Source: Pseudomonas citrullilanati (GTDB taxonomy: Bacteria > Pseudomonadota > Gammaproteobacteria > Pseudomonadales > Pseudomonadaceae). From it: DNA of 64,000 nt. The stretch is from assembly GCF_030580855.1 (NCBI RefSeq), contig NZ_JAUQOP010000026.1:1-64000 (forward strand). The letters are read 5' to 3'. The translations under genes and the position numbers were made by a program. Under the pieces are notes generated by a model, which was not told the origin of the DNA, made no database searches, and saw only the letters and a program-made list of their open reading frames with translations. Below, in pieces: positions 17,227 through 27,000 of the stretch; within the stretch, counting starts at the first letter, position 1, and every line of letters begins with the position of its first letter.

Positions 17227-17322
17227 TCAAGCCGTCCCGCCCTTCAACGCCCTGCGCAACGCCACCAACAATTTCACGATGTCCTGCGGTTCCAATCGCT
17301 GCGGCACTTTTACGTCTGCCAT
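17227..17322 (-). CDS. Candidate 31-residue small protein
   Basis: An ATG at 17322 is preceded by AAGGA at a spacing of about 8 bases and opens a frame of 31 codons ending at a TGA. The peptide begins MADVKVPQRLEPQDI and continues as a basic amphipathic helix (VKLLVALRRALKGG). It has no signal peptide or Cys. It lies alone in a 518-base gap between the metQ-like gene and the ABC operon, both sulfur-related. I do not recognise the family. The good ribosome site, the well-formed helix and Pseudomonas-like codon choice support a real gene, but the length is short enough to arise by chance. Confidence 0.45.
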   Translation of the reverse strand: MADVKVPQRLEPQDIVKLLVALRRALKGGTA

Positions 17323-17342
17323 GTGTGCTTCCTTGTCATGTG

Positions 17343-17376
17343 AGGGAGGGATGTCGAAAGGATCCTCCCTTCGGCG
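17343..17376. other. Hairpin with GGA-containing arms
   Basis: GAGGGAGG near 17343-17349 can pair with CCTCCC near 17367-17372 around a loop containing AAAGGATC. It lies upstream of both the small minus-strand frame and the ABC operon. It could be an mRNA leader structure; no T-run supports a terminator. Confidence 0.35.
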
Positions 17377-17389
17377 CCAGGAAAAATAG

Positions 17390-17510
17390 TCGTCTTTACC
17401 CTTCGCGGCAAATCCGGGGGAATAGTTTTTTGCGTGATATCAATATGCTTTAACGGTATTTAAATTGCGCTTCTTATAGCTATAAAGTCACTGCCTGCCG
17501 GGTCGCTATC
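17390..17510 (+). promoter_or_regulatory. AT-rich promoter region of the amino-acid ABC operon
   Basis: The stretch is AT-rich (GATATCAATATGC, GGTATTTAAATTGCG, CTTATAGCTATAAAG) compared with the coding GC content around it and precedes the first permease gene by about 60 bases. It resembles the tracts before the other sulfur genes, so control by sulfur status is likely by analogy. Confidence 0.4.
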
Positions 17511-17564
17511 CGCTGCCCATGGACCGCACGACCGCCGCTTACCGAGCGGCGTCCAGGATGTTCA

Positions 17565-18230
17565 ATGAACTTCGATTACGCTTTTATCCTCAGCACGCTA
17601 CCGGCGTTCCTCAAGGCCGTGGGCGTGACGCTGCAGGTCGGCCTTGTCGCCATCGCCACGTCGCTGCTGGTGGCGCTGGTCAACGCGACGATCCTGGTGT
17701 CACGCACGCCCTACCTGCAACGCCTGGTGGGGCTGTATGTGGAGTTGGCCCGCAACACGCCGCTGCTCATCCAGTTGTTCTTCGTCTACTTCGCCTTGCC
17801 GGCCCTGGGCATCAAGGTGTCCGGGTTTGCCGCCGCGATCATCACCATGACGTTCCTGGGCGGCGCCTACCTCACGGAAGTGCTGCGGGCGGGCGTGGAC
17901 GCGGTGCCGGCGGCGCAGCTGGAATCCGGTCGTTCCATCGGCCTGTCCCACGGGCAGTTGCTGCGCTACGTGATCCTGCCCCAGGCCGGGATCCTCAGCT
18001 TGCCGTCGCTGTTCGCCAATTTCATTTTCCTGCTGAAGGAAACCACCGTGGTCTCGGCCGTCGCGGTGCCGGAGATTCTCTACACCACCAAAAGCTACAT
18101 CGCGCTCTACTACAAAACCTACGAAATGCTCACCGTGTTGACGCTGATTTGCGTGCTGCTGTTCTTGCCGCTGTCGCTGTTGCTCAGCCGCCTGGAAAGG
18201 AGGCTCCAGCATGGCCAGTTCGGGTCTTGA
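17565..18230 (+). CDS. Amino-acid ABC transporter permease 1
   Basis: This 221-residue inner-membrane protein belongs to the His/Glu/Gln-type (HEQ) permease family. It has about five membrane helices and the EAA signature around residues 125-150 (VPAAQLESGRSIGLSHGQLL). YVELARNTPLLIQLFFVYF is the typical N-terminal HEQ motif. It overlaps the next permease gene by 20 bases, so the two probably form a heterodimer. The set (two permeases, ATPase, lipoprotein) resembles cystine or other sulfur amino-acid importers, and the gene context in a sulfur block supports that, but specificity is not readable from the permease. Confidence 0.9.
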   Translation: MNFDYAFILSTLPAFLKAVGVTLQVGLVAIATSLLVALVNATILVSRTPYLQRLVGLYVELARNTPLLIQLFFVYFALPALGIKVSGFAAAIITMTFLGGAYLTEVLRAGVDAVPAAQLESGRSIGLSHGQLLRYVILPQAGILSLPSLFANFIFLLKETTVVSAVAVPEILYTTKSYIALYYKTYEMLTVLTLICVLLFLPLSLLLSRLERRLQHGQFGS

Positions 18231-18870
18231 GTTGCTGTGGGTGTCGTTGCCGCAATTGGGCAAGGGCGCCGCGCAAACCCTGTCGATTTCCTTCCTGAGC
18301 ATCGCCTTCAGCACCGTTGGCGGCGTGCTTTATGGGGTGTTGCGCACGATGGGCGTGAAGGCTGTGGACGTCGTCCTGCGGGTCTACCTGGAGTTGTTCC
18401 GGGCGATTCCGGTGCTGGTCTGGTTGTATTTGCTGTTCTTCGGCCTGCCGATCGTTTTCGCCCTGAGCATTCCCAGCTTCTGGTGCGCGGTCCTGGTGTT
18501 GTCGCTGTGGGGCACCAGTGAAGTCGGCGAAGTGGTGCGCGGTGCTTTGCATTCGCTGCCACGGGGCCAGCGCGAGGCGGGCTTGTCCATTGGCCTGAAC
18601 GGGCCGCAACTCTACGGCCATGTGCTGCTGCCGCAAGCGCTGCGGCGCATGACACCGCCGACCATCAATGTCTACACGCGGCTGATCAAGACCAGCTCCC
18701 TGGCCGTGCTGATCGGTGTCGTGGACGTGATCAAGGTCGGCCAGCAGATCATCGAGCGCACCTATGAGTCGGTGCTGGTCTACGGTGCGCTGTTCCTGTT
18801 TTTCTTTTTCATCTGCTACCCGCTCTCGGCCGCCTCCCGCGTGCTGGAGCGGCGCTGGACGCAAGCATGA
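18211..18870 (+). CDS. Amino-acid ABC transporter permease 2
   Basis: This 219-residue permease is paralogous to the preceding one, with YLELFRAIPVLVWLYLLFF as the HEQ motif and an EAA loop LPRGQREAGLSIGLNGPQLY near residues 112-131. It forms the second half of the membrane channel. Its start lies inside the previous gene, and its stop overlaps the ATPase start (ATGA at 18867), a tightly coupled operon. Confidence 0.9.
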   Translation: MASSGLELLWVSLPQLGKGAAQTLSISFLSIAFSTVGGVLYGVLRTMGVKAVDVVLRVYLELFRAIPVLVWLYLLFFGLPIVFALSIPSFWCAVLVLSLWGTSEVGEVVRGALHSLPRGQREAGLSIGLNGPQLYGHVLLPQALRRMTPPTINVYTRLIKTSSLAVLIGVVDVIKVGQQIIERTYESVLVYGALFLFFFFICYPLSAASRVLERRWTQA

Positions 18871-19649
18871 GCGCATTGATCGAGTTCAAGGGCTTCAACA
18901 AGTTTTTCGGTGAACAGCAGGTGCTCGACGGCATCGACCTGCAGGTGCAGGCGGGGGAAGTGATCGTCATCCTCGGCCCCAGCGGTTGCGGCAAAAGTAC
19001 CTTGCTGCGTTGCCTAAACGGGCTGGAAGTGGCCCACGGCGGCAGCCTGAGCTTCGCCGGGCGTGAGTTGCTGGACAAGGGCACCGACTGGCGCGAAGTG
19101 CGCCAGCAAATCGGCATGGTGTTCCAGAGCTACCACCTGTTCCCGCACATGAGCGTGCTCGATAACCTGCTGCTCGGCCCGGTCAAGGTGCAAAAACGCG
19201 ACCGCCGCGAAGCGCGCGGCCAGGCCGAGGCCTTGCTCGCCCGAGTGGGCCTGCTGGACAAGCGCGATGCCTTTCCCCGCCAACTCTCCGGCGGCCAGCA
19301 GCAACGCATCGCCATCGTTCGTTCGCTGTGCATGAACCCCAGGGTCATGCTGTTCGACGAGGTCACCGCCGCCCTTGACCCGGAAATGGTCAAGGAGGTG
19401 CTGGAAGTCATCCAGGGCCTGGCCCGCGAGGGCATGACCCTGCTGATCGTCACCCACGAAATGGCCTTCGCCCGTGCCGTGGCTGACCGCATCGTGTTCA
19501 TGGACGCCGGGCGGATCCTTGAACACAACCCCCCCGAGATTTTCTTTACGAACCCGCAAACCGCACGAGCGCAGCAGTTCCTGGAGAAGTTCTCCTACGT
19601 CGCCGCACTGCCCAAAACGACTCAAGAAAAGGAACTGCAACTGTCATGA
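18867..19649 (+). CDS. Amino-acid ABC transporter ATP-binding protein
   Basis: This 260-residue ATPase energises the permease pair. Motifs: Walker A GPSGCGKST (residues about 37-45), Q-loop VFQSYHLFPH, signature LSGGQQQRIAIVRSL, Walker B VMLFDEVTAALDP and the switch His in IVTHEM. It is a PolAT-type (GlnQ/TcyN-like) subunit. The usual DEPTSALD reads DEVTAALD, a conservative change seen in some members. It overlaps the downstream binding-protein gene by four bases (ATGA). Confidence 0.9.
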   Translation: MSALIEFKGFNKFFGEQQVLDGIDLQVQAGEVIVILGPSGCGKSTLLRCLNGLEVAHGGSLSFAGRELLDKGTDWREVRQQIGMVFQSYHLFPHMSVLDNLLLGPVKVQKRDRREARGQAEALLARVGLLDKRDAFPRQLSGGQQQRIAIVRSLCMNPRVMLFDEVTAALDPEMVKEVLEVIQGLAREGMTLLIVTHEMAFARAVADRIVFMDAGRILEHNPPEIFFTNPQTARAQQFLEKFSYVAALPKTTQEKELQLS

Positions 19650-20512
19650 AAACTGCCAAGTCTTCCCTGCTGCTACTGCCATTGCTCGCCGCTTTCCTGC
19701 TGGCCGGCTGCAACAAGACTGAGGAACCGCCGAAGCCGAGCGCCGCGTCGGCCAGCTACCTGGACAAGATCAAGGCCCGGGACAAATTGATCGTCGGTGT
19801 CTTCACCGACAAGCCGCCGTTCGGTTTCGTCGATGAGGCTGGGCGCTATGTCGGCTTCGATACCGACATCGGCCGTCGATTCGCCAAGGACTTGCTCGGC
19901 GATGAAAACAAGGTCGAGTTCGTCGCGGTCGAGCCGGCGAGCCGGATTCCGTTCCTGCAAAGTGACAAGGTCGACCTGATCCTGGCCAACATGACCGTGA
20001 CCCCGGAGCGCAAGGAGGCGGTGGAATTCACCAACCCGAACCTGAAAGTCGCGGTGCAGGCGCTGGTGCCCCAGGCCAGCGCGGTGAAAAGCCTCGATGA
20101 CCTGGCGACCCGCACCACCATCGTCACCACCGGCACCACGGCGGATATCTGGCTGACCAAGAATCACCCGGACTGGAAACTGCTCAAGTTCGAGAAAAAT
20201 TCGGAGTCGTTGCAGGCACTGGCCAACGGCCGTGGCGACGCGTATGCCCAGGACAACCTGGTGCTGTTCAGCTGGGCCAAGCAGAACCCCGGCTACCGCG
20301 TGCTGGAGCAGACGTTGGGCGCCGAAGCGCCGATTGCGCCGGCGGTGAAGAAGGGCAATATCGAGCTTCGTGATTGGGTCAATGCCGAGTTGGCGAAGCT
20401 GGGCGAGGAGAAATACCTGCTCAAGCTGTACGACCAATATGTGCGCAAGGAACTGAGCGATGACACCAAGCCTGAGAGTGTGATTGTCGAAGGGGGCAAG
20501 TGGCAGGGGTGA
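19646..20512 (+). CDS. Amino-acid ABC transporter substrate-binding lipoprotein
   Basis: This 288-residue protein has a lipobox (FLLAGC, Cys at about residue 22) and an SBP_bac_3 domain: KLIVGVFTDKPPFGFVDEAG, GFDTDIGRRFAKDLL, DLILANMTVTPERKEAVEF, TTIVTTGTTADIWL and DAYAQDNLVL. It captures the ligand in the periplasm for the three upstream components. The TKDKPPFGF/GFDTDIG pattern fits general polar or sulfur amino acids; ligand identity is not determined. It is the last gene of the operon; a REP pair follows. Confidence 0.9.
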   Translation: MKTAKSSLLLLPLLAAFLLAGCNKTEEPPKPSAASASYLDKIKARDKLIVGVFTDKPPFGFVDEAGRYVGFDTDIGRRFAKDLLGDENKVEFVAVEPASRIPFLQSDKVDLILANMTVTPERKEAVEFTNPNLKVAVQALVPQASAVKSLDDLATRTTIVTTGTTADIWLTKNHPDWKLLKFEKNSESLQALANGRGDAYAQDNLVLFSWAKQNPGYRVLEQTLGAEAPIAPAVKKGNIELRDWVNAELAKLGEEKYLLKLYDQYVRKELSDDTKPESVIVEGGKWQG

Positions 20513-20542
20513 ATTGCTGACAGTTGCAGCGTCCCGACGGCC

Positions 20543-20630
20543 GCTTCGCGAGCAGGCTCGCTCCCACATTGGATCGCGTTCGTCCGATTCGCTCGGCCAT
20601 CTGTGGGAGCGAGCTTGCTCGCGATGGCGG
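20543..20630. repeat. REPIN, GTGGGAGCGAGC family
   Basis: Two inverted copies flank a short spacer, arranged with the GTGGGAGC ends facing inward: TTCGCGAGCAGGCTCGCTCC first, TGTGGGAGCGAGCTTGCTCG second. It separates two convergent genes. Confidence 0.8.
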
Positions 20631-20645
20631 TCTGTCTGGCCCTGA

Positions 20646-21806
20646 TCAATCCGGCCAATGCCACGCCGGCTCGTCCAGCGCCCGTTGCCCGACAATCGCG
20701 GTCTGCCCCAGCTCCTTTTCCAGGACGATGCAATTGCACTGCTCATCCTGTTTCAGGGCGGCGTTCAGGCGCGAGGCATGGGACACCACCCAGACCTGGC
20801 AACTGGCCGAAGCCCGGATGATCAGCCGTGCCAAGGCGGGCAGCAGATCGGGGTGCAGGCTGGTCTCGGGTTCGTTGAGCACCATCAGCGACGGTGGCCG
20901 TGGCGTGAGCAGGGCGGCGACCAGCAACAGGTAGCGCAGGGTGCCGTCCGACAGTTCGGCGGCGGACAGCGGGCGCAGCAAGCCATGCTGCTGGAACGCG
21001 ATCGCGAAGCGCCCCCCTTGCAGTGTTTCGACGTGCAGCCTGGCGCCGGGGAACGCGTCGCCGATGGTTGCGTGCAACGCCTCGCCGTCGCCGATTTCAA
21101 GAATGGTCTGCAGGGCGGCGGCCAGGTCGCGGCCATCGTGGTGCAGCACCGGCGTGCGGGTGCCCAGTTGCGGTTGGCGCACCGGGGCATCGGCGTCGCT
21201 GCGAAAGTGGTCGTAGAAGCGCCAGCGCCGAATGAATTCACGCATCTGGAACACTTCCGGCGAGCTGCGCAGGCTGCCGACCTGGTCGAACAGGCTGTCG
21301 AAGGTCGGCGTGTGCTGGGCCAGTACATCCCAGGCGCGACCCTCGCGGGCACGGATCATCGGGCCGTTGCGGTCCACCAGCAGGCTGGCGGGACGAAACA
21401 CCGGCCCGGCCCAGATGCATTCGCGCTTGATTTCAGGGTCCAGGGAAAACGCCGAGCGGCTGGGCTCGGGCAAGCCCAGGGCGATCGAATAGCTGAAGTC
21501 TTCACCGGTAAAGCCCAGGCGCAGGCGCTTGGTGCCCTGTCGCACGATGCCCTGGACAGGCACTTCGCCGTTGCGCATGCGCCGGCTTATTTGTTCCGGC
21601 CCGGCCCAGAACGTCGAATCCAATCCCCCTTCGCGGGCCAGGGCGTTGACCACCCCGCCCTGGGCGGTTTCAGCCAGCAGGCGCAGGGCGCGGTACAGGT
21701 TGGACTTGCCACTGCCGTTGGGGCCGGTGATCAGGTTCAGCCGGCCCAGCGGGATCACCAGCTTGTTGATGGATCGGTAGTTGGCCACCGCGAGGGTTTT
21801 GAGCAT
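20646..21806 (-). CDS. RecF/OLD-like AAA family ATPase
   Basis: This 386-residue protein starts VANYRSINKLVIPLGRLNLI, then Walker A GPNGSGKS (28-35). A C-terminal signature (LRPLSAAELSDGTLRYLLL) precedes Walker B LMVLNEPETSLHP, in which Asn stands where Asp is usual, and a VVSHASRL switch segment. It is an ABC/SMC-like AAA_21 ATPase without a coiled coil or a TOPRIM nuclease domain. Such stand-alone ATPases are sometimes defence components, but no partner nuclease is adjacent and the flanks are ordinary genes, so no function is assigned. It is divergent from the efflux operon that starts at 21912. Confidence 0.8.
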   Translation of the reverse strand: MLKTLAVANYRSINKLVIPLGRLNLITGPNGSGKSNLYRALRLLAETAQGGVVNALAREGGLDSTFWAGPEQISRRMRNGEVPVQGIVRQGTKRLRLGFTGEDFSYSIALGLPEPSRSAFSLDPEIKRECIWAGPVFRPASLLVDRNGPMIRAREGRAWDVLAQHTPTFDSLFDQVGSLRSSPEVFQMREFIRRWRFYDHFRSDADAPVRQPQLGTRTPVLHHDGRDLAAALQTILEIGDGEALHATIGDAFPGARLHVETLQGGRFAIAFQQHGLLRPLSAAELSDGTLRYLLLVAALLTPRPPSLMVLNEPETSLHPDLLPALARLIIRASASCQVWVVSHASRLNAALKQDEQCNCIVLEKELGQTAIVGQRALDEPAWHWPD

Positions 21807-21911
21807 GGGCGATTTCCTGCTGCCTGGTTAGCGTCTGTGCATCCGTGGAACCCTGTTCTAAGCTCACAGTCGTATCGTCACTGGCACGTTCGTGCAATGC
21901 AAGGAGTCTGC

Positions 21912-23015
21912 ATGGGTGGTCCCCGAATCAAACTGGTTGTTGGCCTGGGCTTGTGCGCGCTGTTGGCGGGATGCGGTGATGAAAAACCTGCGGAAAAAGC
22001 CTTGCCACGGGTGTTCGTGCAGCAGGCCGTGCCCAGCGAATACGCCGCTTCGGTGACGCTGACCGGTGATGTCCAGGCGCGGGTGCAGACCGATCTTTCG
22101 TTTCGCGTGGGCGGCAAGATCATCGAGCGCAAGGTGGATGTCGGCGACCGGGTTTCGGCCCGGCAAGTGCTGGCCCGGCTCGACCCGCGTGACTTGCAGA
22201 CCAACGTCGACTCCGCCGAGGCCCAGGTGGCCGCCGAGCAGGCACGGGTCAAGCAGAGCGCGGCGGCGTTCGTGCGCCAGCAGAAACTCCTGCCCAAGGG
22301 CTACACCAGCCAGAGCGAATATGACACGGCCCAGGCGCAACTGCGCAGCAGCCAGAGCGCCCTGACCGCGGCCCAGGCCCAATTGGCCAATGCCCGCGAA
22401 CAACTGAGCTACACCGCGCTGGTGGCCGAGATGCCGGGCATCATCACGGCGCGCCAGGCCGAAGTGGGCCAGGTGGTGCAGGCCACCGAGCCGATTTTCA
22501 GCCTGGCCCAGGACGGCGAGCGCGAGGCGGTGTTCAATATCTACGAATCGCTGTTGCGTGAGCCGCCCTCGGATCCGGCGATTGTCATCAGCCTGCTGGA
22601 CAACCCGGCCATCCAGACCACCGGCAAGGTCCGCGAGATCACCCCGGCGGTGTCCGCCCAGACCGGCACGGTCCAGGTCAAGGTCACCCTCGACAGCCTG
22701 CCCGAAGGCATGCGCCTGGGATCGGTGGTCAGCGCCACGGCCAAATCCGCCGGCAAGACCGCCGTCGAGCTGCCCTGGTCGGCATTGACCAAGAACCTCA
22801 GTGAACCGGCCGTGTGGCTGGTGGATGGCGAGGGCAAGGCGCAGCTGCATTCGGTCACCGTCGGCCGTTACCTGACGGGCAAGGTCATCGTCAGCGACGG
22901 GCTCAAGGGCGGCGAGAAAGTCGTCACCGCGGGCGGGCAGTTGCTGCATCCCGGCGTACGCGTCGAAATAGCGGACAACACTGCCGCGAAATCCCCGACA
23001 GGAGCCCAGCCATGA
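21912..23015 (+). CDS. triA: RND efflux adaptor lipoprotein 1 (TriA-like)
   Basis: This 367-residue membrane-fusion protein has a lipobox (CALLAGC) and the usual order: strand RVFVQQAVPSEYAASVTLTG, lipoyl half-motif VGDRVSARQVLARLD, an alpha-hairpin rich in Ala/Gln (about residues 95-160), the second lipoyl half MPGIITARQAEVGQVV and a beta-barrel to about 340. The ATG at 21912 has AAGGAG 6 bases upstream. It links an inner-membrane RND pump to an outer-membrane channel. Two consecutive adaptor genes before one pump gene is the TriABC arrangement of P. aeruginosa (triclosan efflux, using OpmH/TolC). Orthology is inferred from layout and the 1015-residue pump. Confidence 0.75.
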   Translation: MGGPRIKLVVGLGLCALLAGCGDEKPAEKALPRVFVQQAVPSEYAASVTLTGDVQARVQTDLSFRVGGKIIERKVDVGDRVSARQVLARLDPRDLQTNVDSAEAQVAAEQARVKQSAAAFVRQQKLLPKGYTSQSEYDTAQAQLRSSQSALTAAQAQLANAREQLSYTALVAEMPGIITARQAEVGQVVQATEPIFSLAQDGEREAVFNIYESLLREPPSDPAIVISLLDNPAIQTTGKVREITPAVSAQTGTVQVKVTLDSLPEGMRLGSVVSATAKSAGKTAVELPWSALTKNLSEPAVWLVDGEGKAQLHSVTVGRYLTGKVIVSDGLKGGEKVVTAGGQLLHPGVRVEIADNTAAKSPTGAQP

Positions 23016-24076
23016 AAGGTCCATGGACGCTCCTGGCGGCGTTGCTCCTGGTCGCCTGTTCGAAGGAAGAAACCCCGCCCGAGCCGGTGCGCCCGGTGTT
23101 GTCGGTCGAGGTCCAGGCCTTGGACCAACAGGCCCTTGGACGCTTCGCCGGGAATATCCAGGCGCGTTACGAAACCAACGTGGGTTTCCGCGTGCCGGGG
23201 CGAATCGCCAGCCGCAATGTCGACGTCGGTGCCGAGGTGAAGAAAGGCGACTTGCTCGCCACCCTCGACCCCACCGACCAGCAGAACCAGTTGCGCGCGT
23301 CCCAGGGCGACCTGGCGCGGATCGAGGCGCAGTACATCAATGCCCAGGCCAATGCCCGTCGCCAGCAGCAATTGTTCGACCGTGGCGTGGGCGCCCAGGC
23401 GCAACTGGACATCGCCCAGACCGACCTGAAGACCACCGGCGCCGCCCTCGAACAAGCCAAGGCGGCGGTGACGCAAGCCCGTGACCAACTCAACTACAGC
23501 GAACTGCACACCGATCACGACGCGGTCGTCACGGCCTGGAACGCCGAAGTCGGGCAGGTGGTCACCGCCGGCCAGCAAGTGGTGACCCTGGCCCGCCCGG
23601 ACATCAAGGAAGCGGTGATCGACCTGCCGGCCGACCTCGTCGACCGGCTGCCCGCCGACGTGGTGTTCGAAGTCGCCGCGCAACTGGACCCGACCACCCA
23701 CACCACCGCCATCGTCCGCGAGATCGAACCCCAGGCCCAGAGTGCCACTCGCACGCGCCGCGCCCGGCTGACGCTGACCGAGACGCCGCCGGGCTTTCGC
23801 CTGGGCACGGCCATCAGCGTCACCTTGAGTTCGGCCATCGAGCCGCGGATCGAATTGCCCCTCAGTGCGCTGCAAGAGGTTGATGGCAAGGCCCGGATCT
23901 GGCTGATCGATCCGCAGAGCCAGACAGTAACGCCGCGCGAGGTGCGGATCATCGAGCGTTCGGCGAACTCGGTGCTGGTCGCCAATGGCATCAAGCCTGG
24001 CGACCGCGTGGTCAGCGCCGGCGTGAACAGCCTCAAGCCGGGGCAGAAAGTGAAACTGGACGAGGACGCACGATGA
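23012..24076 (+). CDS. triB: RND efflux adaptor lipoprotein 2 (TriB-like)
   Basis: This 354-residue membrane-fusion protein has its own lipobox (LLVACSKEE), a lipoyl half-motif VGAEVKKGDLLATLDPTD, a hairpin with ARRQQQLFDRGVGAQAQLD, the second half AEVGQVVTAGQQVV and a C-terminal barrel. It overlaps the first adaptor gene by four bases (ATGA) and the pump gene by four bases. In the TriABC system both adaptors are required, probably alternating around the pump trimer; the same is inferred here. Confidence 0.75.
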   Translation: MKGPWTLLAALLLVACSKEETPPEPVRPVLSVEVQALDQQALGRFAGNIQARYETNVGFRVPGRIASRNVDVGAEVKKGDLLATLDPTDQQNQLRASQGDLARIEAQYINAQANARRQQQLFDRGVGAQAQLDIAQTDLKTTGAALEQAKAAVTQARDQLNYSELHTDHDAVVTAWNAEVGQVVTAGQQVVTLARPDIKEAVIDLPADLVDRLPADVVFEVAAQLDPTTHTTAIVREIEPQAQSATRTRRARLTLTETPPGFRLGTAISVTLSSAIEPRIELPLSALQEVDGKARIWLIDPQSQTVTPREVRIIERSANSVLVANGIKPGDRVVSAGVNSLKPGQKVKLDEDAR

Positions 24077-27000
24077 AAGGGCCTTTCAACTTATCCGAAT
24101 GGGCCCTGCGGCATCAGTCGTTCGTCTGGTACCTGATGTTCGTCGCGTTGCTGATGGGGGTGTTTTCCTACCTGAACCTGGGTCGTGAAGAAGACCCGTC
24201 GTTCACCATCAAGACCATGGTCATCCAGACCCGCTGGCCCGGCGCGACCCAGGAGGAAACCCTCAAGCAGGTCACCGATCGCATCGAGAAGAAACTCGAA
24301 GAGCTCGACTCCCTCGACTACGTCAAGAGCTACACCCGTCCGGGGGAGTCGACGGTGTTCGTGTACCTGCGCGATACCACCAGCGCCAAGGACATCCCCG
24401 AGATCTGGTACCAGGTGCGCAAGAAGATCAACGACATTCGCGGCGACTTCCCCGAGGGCTTGCAGGGGCCGGGGTTCAACGACGAATTCGGCGACGTGTA
24501 CGGTTCGGTGTATGCCTTCACCGGCGACGGCTTGTCGATGCGCCAGTTGCGTGACTACGTGGAGCAGGTCCGCGCCGAAATCCGCGACGTGCCGGGCCTG
24601 GGCAAGGTGGAAATGATCGGCGAGCAGGATGAAGTGCTGTACCTGAACTTCTCCACGCGCAAACTCGCCGCGCTGGGCATCGACCAGCGCCAGGTGGTGC
24701 AGAGCCTGCAATCGCAGAACGCGGTGACCCCCGCCGGGGTGATCGACGCCGGTCCCGAGCGGATTTCCGTGCGCACCTCCGGCCAGTTCCAGTCGGAAAA
24801 AGACCTGGCCAACGTCAACCTGCGGCTCAACGATCGGTTCTATCGCCTGGCTGACATCGCCGATATCAGTCGCGGCTACGTCGACCCCTCCACCCCAATG
24901 TTCCGCTTCAACGGCACGCCGGCCATCGGCCTGGCCATCGCCATGAAGAAGGGCGGCAACATCCAGCAGTTCGGCAAGGCATTGCACGCACGCATGACCG
25001 AGCTGACGGCCGACCTGCCGGTGGGCGTGGGCGTGCACACCGTGTCGGACCAGGCCGAGGTGGTGGAGGAGGCCGTCGGCGGCTTCACCAGCGCGTTGTT
25101 CGAGGCAGTGGTCATCGTGCTGGTGGTCAGCTTCATCAGCCTGGGCATACGCGCCGGGCTGGTGGTGGCTTGCTCGATCCCGCTGGTGCTGGCGATGGTC
25201 TTCCTGTTCATGGAGTACAGCGGCATCACCATGCAGCGGATCTCCCTCGGCGCGTTGATCATCGCCCTCGGGCTGCTGGTGGACGACGCGATGATCACCG
25301 TGGAGATGATGGTCACGCGCCTGGAGAAAGGCGACAGCAAGGACCAGGCGGCCACCTTTGCCTACACCTCCACGGCGTTCCCGATGCTCACCGGGACCCT
25401 CGTGACCGTGGCCGGTTTCGTGCCCATCGGCCTGAACGCCAGTTCCGCCGGCGAGTACACCTTCACCCTGTTCGCCGTTATCGCCGTCGCGATGCTGGTG
25501 TCCTGGATCGTCGCGGTGCTGTTCGCACCGGTGATCGGCGTGCACATCCTCAGCACCAACGTGAAACCCCATAGCACCGAGCCGGGGCGGATCGGCCGGG
25601 CGTTCAACGGCGGCCTGCTGTGGGCGATGCGCAATCGCTGGTGGGCCATCGGCATCACCGTGCTGCTGTTCGTGCTGGCGGTGTTCTGCATGCGCTTCGT
25701 GCAGAACCAGTTCTTCCCGTCCTCGGACCGCCCGGAGATCCTGGTGGACCTGAACCTGCCGCAAAACGCCTCGATGGACGAGACGCGCCGGGCGGTCGAT
25801 CGCCTGGAAGCCACCCTCAAGGGTGACCCGGACATCGAGCGCTGGAGCACTTACATCGGCGAAGGCGCGATTCGCTTCTACCTGCCCCTGGACCAGCAAC
25901 TACAGAACCCGTACTACGCGCAACTGGTGATCGTCAGCAAGGGCCTGGAATCGCGCACGGCCCTCACCGAGCGCCTGCAAAAACGCTTGCGCGAGGATTT
26001 CGTCGGCATCGGCAGCTACGTCCAGGCCCTGGAAATGGGCCCGCCGGTGGGCCGGCCGATCCAATACCGGGTCAGCGGCAAGGACATCGACCAGGTGCGC
26101 AAGCACGCCATCGAACTGGCTACCGAACTGGACAAGAACTCGCACATCGGCGAAATCATTTACGACTGGAACGAGCCGGGCAAGGTGCTGCGCGTCGACA
26201 TCGCCCAGGACAAGGCGCGGCAACTGGGCTTGTCCTCCGATGACGTCGCGCGGCTGATGAACAGCATCGTCAGCGGCTCGCCCGTGACCCAGGTCGACGA
26301 CGATATCTACCTGATCAACGTGGTGGGACGCGCCACCGACGCCGAGCGGGGCTCGCCGGAAACCTTGCAGAACCTGCAGATCGTCACCCCCGGTGGTGTC
26401 TCGATCCCGCTGTTGGCATTCGCCACTGTGCGCTACGAGCTGGAGCAGCCGCTGGTGTGGCGTCGCGACCGCAAGCCGACGATCACCATCAAGGCCGCAG
26501 TGCGCGACGAGATCCAGCCCACCGACCTGGTGAAGCAGCTGCAACCGGACATCGACAAGTTCGCCGCCGGCTTGCCAGTGGGCTACAAGGTCGCCACCGG
26601 CGGCACGGTGGAAGAAAGCAGCAAGGCCCAGGGGCCGATTGCCAGCGTCGTTCCGCTGATGCTGTTCCTGATGGCGACTTTCCTGATGATCCAGCTGCAC
26701 AGCGTGCAGAAGCTGTTCCTGGTGGCGAGCGTGGCTCCCCTCGGCCTGATCGGCGTGGTCCTGGCGCTGGTGCCGACGGGCACGCCCATGGGCTTCGTGG
26801 CGATCCTGGGGATCCTGGCGCTGATCGGCATCATCATCCGCAACTCGGTGATCCTGGTGACCCAGATCGACGAGTACGAGCGCGACGGCTACGAGCCCTG
26901 GGACGCGGTGGTGGAAGCCACCGAGCATCGGCGCCGGCCGATCCTGCTCACGGCCGCCGCCGCGAGCCTGGGGATGATCCCGATCGCCCGCGAAGTGTTC

